Below are positions 9,177 to 14,640 of a DNA stretch of 14,640 bases, one piece after another. Location: the NCBI GenBank assembly GCA_003550305.1, contig QKYT01000047.1, forward strand, positions 221,095 through 235,734. The letters are read 5' to 3'. Below the pieces are notes generated by a model. The model searched no databases. It was not told the DNA's origin and worked only from the letters and a program-made list of their open reading frames with translations. The DNA is from Glomus cerebriforme (Eukaryota; Glomeromycota; Glomeromycetes; Glomerales; Glomeraceae). The position numbers were made by a program, and so were the translations under genes. The first letter of the stretch is position 1. Each line of letters begins with the position of its first letter.

Positions 9177-11383
9177 ATGACGTTAGTAAAAGAAAAGATT
9201 GAACAAAAGATAGAAGACAGAGACATTAAATATTTCGAATATGGTGAATTTAAATCAATAAAAGAAATTGGTATAGGAGCTTTCGGTAGAGTTAGTAGAG
9301 CGTATTTGGCTAGTAATAAATTAGAAGTCGCATTAAAAAGTTTCATTAATGAAAATTCAAACATCGAAGAAGATACGCTTAATGAATTTTTTAAAGAAGT
9401 ATGAATAAATTTTTTTTATTATATATTAACATTTTACGTAAAATTAATTTTATTTATCAATTTATTTAGTTAAACCTTCTTCGTAAGGTTAGTCATGACG
9501 ACAATATTAATAGTTTTCTAGGAATAACAAAAAGTTTGTTAAAATTTTATTTTCAAATTAAATTATTTATCTTTAATAATTCAATTTTAAAATTTAATTA
9601 TATTTAAAATTAATAGATTTAAGTGGGAATTATGTTATGGTGCTAGAATATGCTAATGATGGAAATTTAAGAGAATATTTGAAAAGAAAATTTACCTTTT
9701 TGAAATGGGAAGATAAAATTCAAATGGCATTAGATATTACTGGCGGCTTAAAATGTTTACACCATGAAGAAATTATCCATAGGGACTTGGTAAATAAATA
9801 TTTATTTTGTTTGTGATGTTTATTTTCCATGATAATTTAATAATACTGTTAATTATTTTTTAGCATTCAAAGAACATATTAGTAAATAATGGTAAATTAT
9901 TAATTGCAGACCTTGGATTATCTAAAAAATTAGCAGAAATTTCATCTAATTCAGTAGCTAATAGATTGGGAATGGTTGAATATACTGATCCTCGATGTTA
10001 CACGTTTACCAAATTTAAAAAAAATAAAAAGACTGATATTTATGGTTTAGGCGTTTTGTTGTGGGAAATCACAAGCGGACGTCCACCTTTTCATGATCAT
10101 CCACGAGAAGAAGTAGATATTTTAGGATTTCACATTAGATGTAATGGTCTTAGGGAAAAACCAGTTGAAGGCACACCTTTGAAGTACCAACAACTTTATC
10201 AAAAATGTTGGGATGTAGATCATGACATAAGACCCGACATTGAAGAAGTATATGAAATCTTAAGTCAATTAAAAACCGATTTATTAAAAACCGAGAATTT
10301 ATCAAAACCTGAGAATTCTTTCTATCTACAAGTTCCAATTGATTTACATTTAAACATTAATGCTGATAAACAGATAGAACTTCAAAAAAGTAATTCGTAT
10401 GTTAATGACAGCACATTACTTGACTTAAGTGTACCTAGTAGTTTTGGCGGTGATCCAAATTCAAAAAGTTAGTAAGTTCATATTGTATTGATTAATATTA
10501 AAAATATATATATATATATATTTACTAATTATTTATCTACTGTACATTAGCTAAAGAATTCGTTAATTCAGAAGTTATAGATGCCACTCAAATCCGAAAG
10601 GAAACTCCAATTAATGATAATTTAGTCGATCAAATCGAAAAAAAATTTACTAAACTCAATCTAGAAGAAGGGGAGAAAGAAAAGATTAGGAATTTATTAA
10701 TTGTTGGTCGCACTGGTAGTGGTAAATCCACATTAGCCAATGTACTAAGTGATTATGAGGAATTTAAGGAAAGTATGTGCATTGAAATCAACGAGACTAA
10801 TAATCTCCAGAAAATAAATTTCGAGGAGAATGGGATAAAATATTGTGTAGTTGATACCGTTGGATTTAAGTACTCTAATCTATCCATGAAAGTAGTGTTA
10901 GATAAAATAAAAGAAGGGATCTATTCAATACCAGAAGGCATATCCCAAATTTTATTTGTGATTGACAAACCTTTCGCAGCGGACGAAAAAGAAATGATCG
11001 AGTCTTTTGAAAAATATATTTTTGAAAGCGGCATTGTTGAATATATCACTATTGTGAGAACTAAATTTAGTAATTTTATGAGTAAAGGCGAGTGCGAAAA
11101 AGATAAGAGTCAGTGGTGTAATGAAAACAAATCAATCGCTAAAATAATTGAATCGTGTGGAGGTGTCATTCATGTGAACAATCCTCCGATATATATTAGT
11201 GAATATGATTTTGATGATGATGATGATAAAGAAGGTAGGATAAAAATTAATAAAAAGATGAGAAATTGGTCAAGAACTACACTTTTAGACCACTTGAAGG
11301 GAGTATGTGAGAAAAAATATTACAAATTAAGGGATGTATCATGTAGTAAGACAACTATAGATGAAGTGAAAGCGATGATATGA
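9177..11383 (+). CDS. TKL kinase-AIG1-like GTPase fusion protein, intact, five exons
   Basis: CDS join(9177..9398, 9470..9533, 9617..9789, 9864..10467, 10551..11383) gives 631 aa; intron phases are 0, 1, 0 and 1. The start has A at -3 and no longer frame upstream. Kinase domain, about residues 25-290: glycine loop GIGAFGRV (32-39), VALK Lys54, likely helix-C Glu74, HRDL 150-153, HSKN 154-157, DLG 169-171 (DFG variant), YTDPR in the APE position, DIYGLG from 211, Arg276 of RPD. A polar linker (about 291-400) follows. GTPase domain, about 402-590: P-loop GRTGSGKST 407-415, G3 DTVG 456-459, G4-like RTKF ending at 527 with Phe where Asp is usual, HVNNPP near 562-567, then an Asp run 576-580. No signal peptide or membrane segment, so probably cytosolic. 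Expected role is Ser/Thr signalling coupled to a GTP switch; partners unknown. Confidence 0.85.
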
Positions 11384-11407
11384 AATTATGAATTATATGA
11401 AAAATTA

Positions 11408-11422
11408 ATAAAATTAATAAAT
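11408..11422 (+). terminator. Two AATAAA polyadenylation-like hexamers
   Basis: AATAAA occurs at 11408-11413 and 11417-11422, about 25-35 nt after the TGA stop of the intact gene. The distance and sequence fit a cleavage/polyadenylation signal, though such hexamers are frequent in AT-rich DNA. Confidence 0.4.
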
Positions 11423-11491
11423 ATAGTAATAATTAGTTTCAATTATAGAGTTTATATAATTATTAAAGTTTAGATTTAATTGTTAATTATA

Positions 11492-11725
11492 AAAGGACCC
11501 AGAAATATATATAAAAGGGTCAGGGTCGGGCTTGAATTTGCGTATTTTGAACGAGAAAAAAAAAAAAATCATGTAAATCTTTCCTTTTTTAGGCAATTTT
11601 TTGATAATACCAGTCATAACTTTATTACTCATTATAGTAACTGACTGACATTATCATAATCCGGCCCTGAAAAAATGCGCACAGCAGTAAAATTCGGTCC
11701 CCCATATATTTATTCTGAGTCCTAT
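11492..11725. mobile_element. MITE-like element with TA target duplication
   Basis: The ends are imperfect inverted repeats. The left arm starts AAAGGACCCAGAAATATAT, and the right arm read inward from 11725 starts ATAGGACTCAGAATAAATA. TA flanks both sides (11490-11491 and 11726-11727), as in Tc1/mariner-type insertion. The 234-bp interior is non-coding with GC-rich patches (GGTCGGGC, CCGGCCC). It lies in the 3' flank of the intact gene, in a block missing from unit A. Confidence 0.55.
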
Positions 11726-11727
11726 TA

Positions 11728-12160
11728 CAATTACAATATAATTATAATAGTAAAAGTTTTAAGAGTAAATTAATTAGTAGCTAATTTATTTACTACTAAG
11801 GGTGTGACTATAGAGTGGGACGATTGTATTTGCAATTACAGTAACTGCCGTTATTCCTTCGAGTAGAGATAGAAAAATATATTAAATAAAAAAATTTTAA
11901 CCTATTCTATAGTTTTCGAAATACTACATTGTTTGGTGCCCAAGCATTTAGACTAATAATAAATATACTTTATTAATTAATTTGTTTTAACAAGTTTCGT
12001 CACAATAAACTTATAAACCCTATAAATGGATTCTCATTACTCGAAGAGATTGGATTTTAACATATTAAAAGTCAAAATTCAATCTTCAAGAGCCCGTAAT
12101 TAAAAAAAAAAAAAAATAGAAATTAAAACTTATTTATAATGTTATAGTAATTGATTCGTG
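11728..12160. other. Intergenic stretch specific to unit B, with one long imperfect hairpin
   Basis: No gene is seen. At 12043-12087 GAAGAGATTGGATTTTAAC pairs imperfectly with GTCAAAATTCAATCTTC around a 9-nt loop. The whole stretch has no counterpart in unit A, where a junction lies near 2745-2775. Confidence 0.45.
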
Positions 12161-13055
12161 AAAAAAAAGTGACACAATTAAACGAAATCAACATACCCGT
12201 CGAGAATTTCCTTAACTGGGCGCCATATATCGCGAAACAAATAATGTTGTATCTTTAATCGATCAACTTATTATTTCATTCAATTATTAAACGTTTAAAG
12301 AATTCATTGATTCTTTTTTCACGTCCTTTTTTCATCGTCATTTGGCAAAGCGTATTGAATTGTCATTCATATATCATCTTCCATTTTCAGATTTATTAGA
12401 ATTTTCAAAGGTCGAAGCAGAGCATTGAATCTTTAAAGGTCGCGATGATAATTATGGTTATCGGGTTAATATAAATTTATTTGAATTTCAAATGGAAAAG
12501 TCGATACTTGTAGAAGGAATATTAAACTGTCTTGATAAACAAAGATCAAATTTACCTTTTCTTGTAGTTTTTTTTTTCCTTTTTCCTTTTTTTTTTTTTT
12601 TATTACAAAAGAAAAGGAAATGAAAATGAAGAAAAGATAAGAAAGTTTTTTTTAAAAAAAAATAAATTAATTCAGTTGAGGGGAAAAAGTATTACATCAT
12701 TGCGAGATGGCATCTAATTAATAAAATTATAAAACTAAAAAAGAAATTGGAAAGAAAATTATTGACGCTTGTTGGTATTAAAAATATGGATTTTTCCAGA
12801 AAATATTCTTAAAATGATTATTCAATATTCAGGACCATAATAAAATTCCAGACACGACCAGACACGATCAGACACGACGTGAGTAATATTAATTTTCCGA
12901 CATTGCATTATCGCCAATATCAGTTCTTGTTGACGAAATTTCTCTTTAATAATGCAAGAAATTAAAGGTAAAGTTTACTTTGATTGACATTAATATTATT
13001 CTGATAATAACAAATTTGTATCTTTTGTTTTCATCTTGAATAGTAATCCATAAAT
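12161..13055. other. Conserved intergenic block between the convergent genes
   Basis: This matches 2775-3551 of unit A with scattered substitutions and small indels. It lies downstream of both genes of the pair and should contain the 3' untranslated region of the minus-strand gene, whose TAA stop overlaps an AATAAA hexamer. No ORF is supported. Confidence 0.65.
12849..12878. repeat. 10-bp minisatellite, three copies
   Basis: The unit CAGACACGA(C/T) is repeated three times in tandem. The same locus in unit A has two units. Confidence 0.8.
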
Positions 13056-14279
13056 TTATTCTTGAATGTTGATTTTCTCCAATTCTTTATCGAGTTTCGC
13101 TTCTATGTCATCATCTATATATTTGATAATTTTAGGATATAATTCTTTCCACATTTTTAATTCGAAATGGTTTTCCTGACATACTTTTTCTAAGTGGTCT
13201 AATAATATAGTTCTTGACTTTGTTCTTGTTTTTTTATTCCTTTCAATGTCATCTCTATCATCATCATCATAAATCCGAATATTTATTGGAGGATTGTCTA
13301 CATAAACGACATCTTTGCATGAATTAACTATTTTAGCAATTTTTTCATTTCCCTCAAGTATTTTATATTTCTCTTTTTTGCGTTCAGTTTGGCTTTTGAA
13401 GTTTCCAAATTTGGTTTTTACAAAAGTAACATATTCAAGAATACCGCTTTCAAAAATGATATTTTCAAGTAACTCAAATATTCTTATTTCGTCTTTTGTA
13501 AATCTTCCATCAATCACATATAGAATTTGGCTTATTCCCTCTGGCATTGAATAAATTCCTTCTTCTATTTTATCTAAAATTTCCTTCGTAGATAATTTAG
13601 TGTGCTTAAATCCAACGGTATCAACCACGCAATATTTCGTTCCATCCACTTCAAAATATTTTTTTTGGTGATTACTTGTCTCGCTAACTGAACTTTCACT
13701 TTCTCTAAAAACGTCAGTTTCAGATAACACATTACATAATGTGGATTTACCACAACTAGTTAGGCCAATTATTAACAGATTTTTTGAATCAGGTCCTATA
13801 CTTAATTCATGCAGTTTGCTATCATTGAAATCCGAATCACAATTTTGACATTCTTCAACATTATTATTAAATTGTAGATCAAGAGATTCGTCAGTTGTTA
13901 GTTGACTTAATTGACTTAAGATTTCATATACTTCTTCAATGTCGGGTCTTATGTTATGATCTTCATCCCAACATTTTTGATAAAGTTGTTGATACCTTAG
14001 AGGTGTACCTACAATTGGATTTTCTATAAGATTCTCATAACAAATTTTTATACTTAATGCATATGAAGCATCTCGTAGATAATCCGAAAAAGGAGGACGC
14101 CCGCTTGTGATTTCCCATAATAGAACGCCCAAACCATAAATATCAGAATTTTTATCTTTTTTAAATCTGGTAATTTTGTGACATCGAGGGTCAATGTATT
14201 CAACCATTCCTAATTTATTAGCTTTGGAATTAGATGCTAATTTTTTTGATAGTCCAAGATCTGCAATTAATAATTTACC
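13056..14279 (-). CDS. GTPase gene with a truncated TKL kinase, 5' end lost or displaced
   Basis: The open frame runs from a TAG at 14282-14280 to the TAA at 13058-13056. The first ATG is at 14207 (383 aa), but homology to the intact paralog starts at 14279 (GKLLIADLGLSKKL). It therefore keeps only the kinase from just before DLG onward and lacks the glycine loop, VALK lysine and HRD. From the ATG: IDPR, DIYGLG 22-27, RPD near 87-89, then a short linker. The GTPase is complete: P-loop GLTSCGKST 148-156, a Ser/Thr-rich switch I segment near 171-180 (G2 candidate), DTVG 196-199, KTKF ending at 267, VDNPP 303-307, Asp-rich stretch 314-320, charged C-terminus. There is no intron between the domains. 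The AG before GGT could be a splice acceptor, but no kinase exons occur in the next 360 bases. Likely a kinase-dead, GTPase-competent relic or a new gene. Confidence 0.75.
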   Translation of the reverse strand, partial: GKLLIADLGLSKKLASNSKANKLGMVEYIDPRCHKITRFKKDKNSDIYGLGVLLWEITSGRPPFSDYLRDASYALSIKICYENLIENPIVGTPLRYQQLYQKCWDEDHNIRPDIEEVYEILSQLSQLTTDESLDLQFNNNVEECQNCDSDFNDSKLHELSIGPDSKNLLIIGLTSCGKSTLCNVLSETDVFRESESSVSETSNHQKKYFEVDGTKYCVVDTVGFKHTKLSTKEILDKIEEGIYSMPEGISQILYVIDGRFTKDEIRIFELLENIIFESGILEYVTFVKTKFGNFKSQTERKKEKYKILEGNEKIAKIVNSCKDVVYVDNPPINIRIYDDDDRDDIERNKKTRTKSRTILLDHLEKVCQENHFELKMWKELYPKIIKYIDDDIEAKLDKELEKINIQE

Positions 14280-14640
14280 CTATGTATAGAAATTTATAAT
14301 TATTCATGCTTAAAAGTAACCCTAGACCTAGTTTTTCTTAAACCTTTTTCAAACTTCTTGTAAAAATTTGCAGTTGAATATTTTTAAGTAATAAAATAAT
14401 CTGTTTGTTTAAGAATTTTCACATTAACATGTCATATATCGAAAATAATAAACTGAATATATCTTGAGTTCTTCCATTCGCAAAATATTTTAAGTATTAT
14501 TAAGGGCACGTTAATAAGCAAGGTAATAAATATATCACGGTTTAAGGCTACTACTTTATTATTTTATAATGTGTTTTTATACACGCTTTTAATATTATCC
14601 AAAATTGATGATTATTAAGGCAATTTAAATTTTTTTTTAT
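14280..14640. other. Sequence upstream of the truncated gene, unrelated to the kinase exons
   Basis: On the minus strand no HRDL, glycine-loop or other kinase exon is found here. Similarity to the paralog stops abruptly at 14279/14280. No other gene or repeat is recognised; the sequence is AT-rich. Confidence 0.5.

Larger units (their letters stand above)
9212..13610. repeat. Segmental duplication unit B
   Basis: This block aligns collinearly with 1-4069. It holds the intact plus-strand gene, the conserved intergenic block and the 3' half of the minus-strand gene. Its extra block at about 11440-12150, absent in unit A, includes a MITE-like element. Alignment to the left of 9212 cannot be tested because unit A runs off the window. 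The minus-strand gene continues to 14279, beyond the shared part. Confidence 0.85.

Noticed and set aside
9128..9364. Minus-strand open frame over exon 1
   Set aside because: It is antisense to a well-supported kinase exon and has no features of its own.
9966..10472. A separate gene ending at the TAG at 10470
   Set aside because: The TAG is removed by the intron with donor GTTAGT at 10468. The same intron, with the same phase, occurs in the other plus-strand copy.
10775..11383. A separate 202-aa gene
   Set aside because: It is the end of exon 5 of the fused gene; the P-loop lies upstream in the same frame.
14280..14290. A splice acceptor joining upstream kinase exons to the minus-strand gene
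   Set aside because: The AG is present, but the intact paralogs have no exon boundary at this position and no kinase exon is visible to the end of the window. Kept only as an alternative.
1..14640. tRNA, rRNA or CRISPR arrays
   Set aside because: No tRNA-like arm set, conserved rRNA segment or regularly spaced repeats were seen; the short tandem repeats have no spacers.

Overview
The window looks like nuclear DNA of a very AT-rich eukaryote with short spliceosomal introns (71-83 bp, GT..AG, donors such as GTATGT and GTTTGT). The gene family is a tyrosine-kinase-like (TKL) kinase domain fused to an AIG1/IMAP-type P-loop GTPase domain. Together with the codon use and local gene multiplication, this fits an arbuscular mycorrhizal fungus (Glomeromycotina, Rhizophagus-like). 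That assignment is inference from remembered family features; no search was run. Layout: the window holds two diverged copies of one segment, each with two kinase-GTPase genes lying tail to tail. Unit A is 1-4069 and its left edge lies outside the window; unit B is about 9212-13610. In unit B the plus-strand gene (9177-11383, five exons, 631 aa by my splicing) looks intact. Its minus-strand partner (14279-13056) keeps a complete GTPase domain but has lost the N-lobe and catalytic loop of its kinase. In unit A both partners are decaying. The plus-strand gene (1-1978) has a glycine-loop change, a 75-bp in-frame linker duplication and a 2-bp frameshift, and its remaining 3' end is split by a 531-bp Helitron-like insertion at 2063-2593. 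The Helitron boundary is confirmed by the empty site in the unit B paralog. The minus-strand partner (4069-3552) is only a 3' fragment with indels. Between the units lie about 5.1 kb (4070-9176) without a credible intact gene. They contain perfect palindromes, two 105-bp tandem repeats with paired hairpins (5605-5814), a strongly purine-rich relic (about 5840-6660), a MITE-like element with long imperfect terminal inverted repeats (7246-7443) and a cluster of GTCCCAA inverted motifs (7869-8060). A second MITE-like element with TA target duplications lies downstream of the intact gene (11492-11725), in a block missing from unit A. How the genes may work: each product would join a kinase to a GTPase switch, a layout typical of signalling or sensor proteins. 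Every copy has DLG in place of DFG and a G4 motif without its usual Asp, so function should not be assumed from the family name. The window reads as a birth-and-decay locus of a multicopy signalling family, with one apparently intact member, one trimmed member and two relics.
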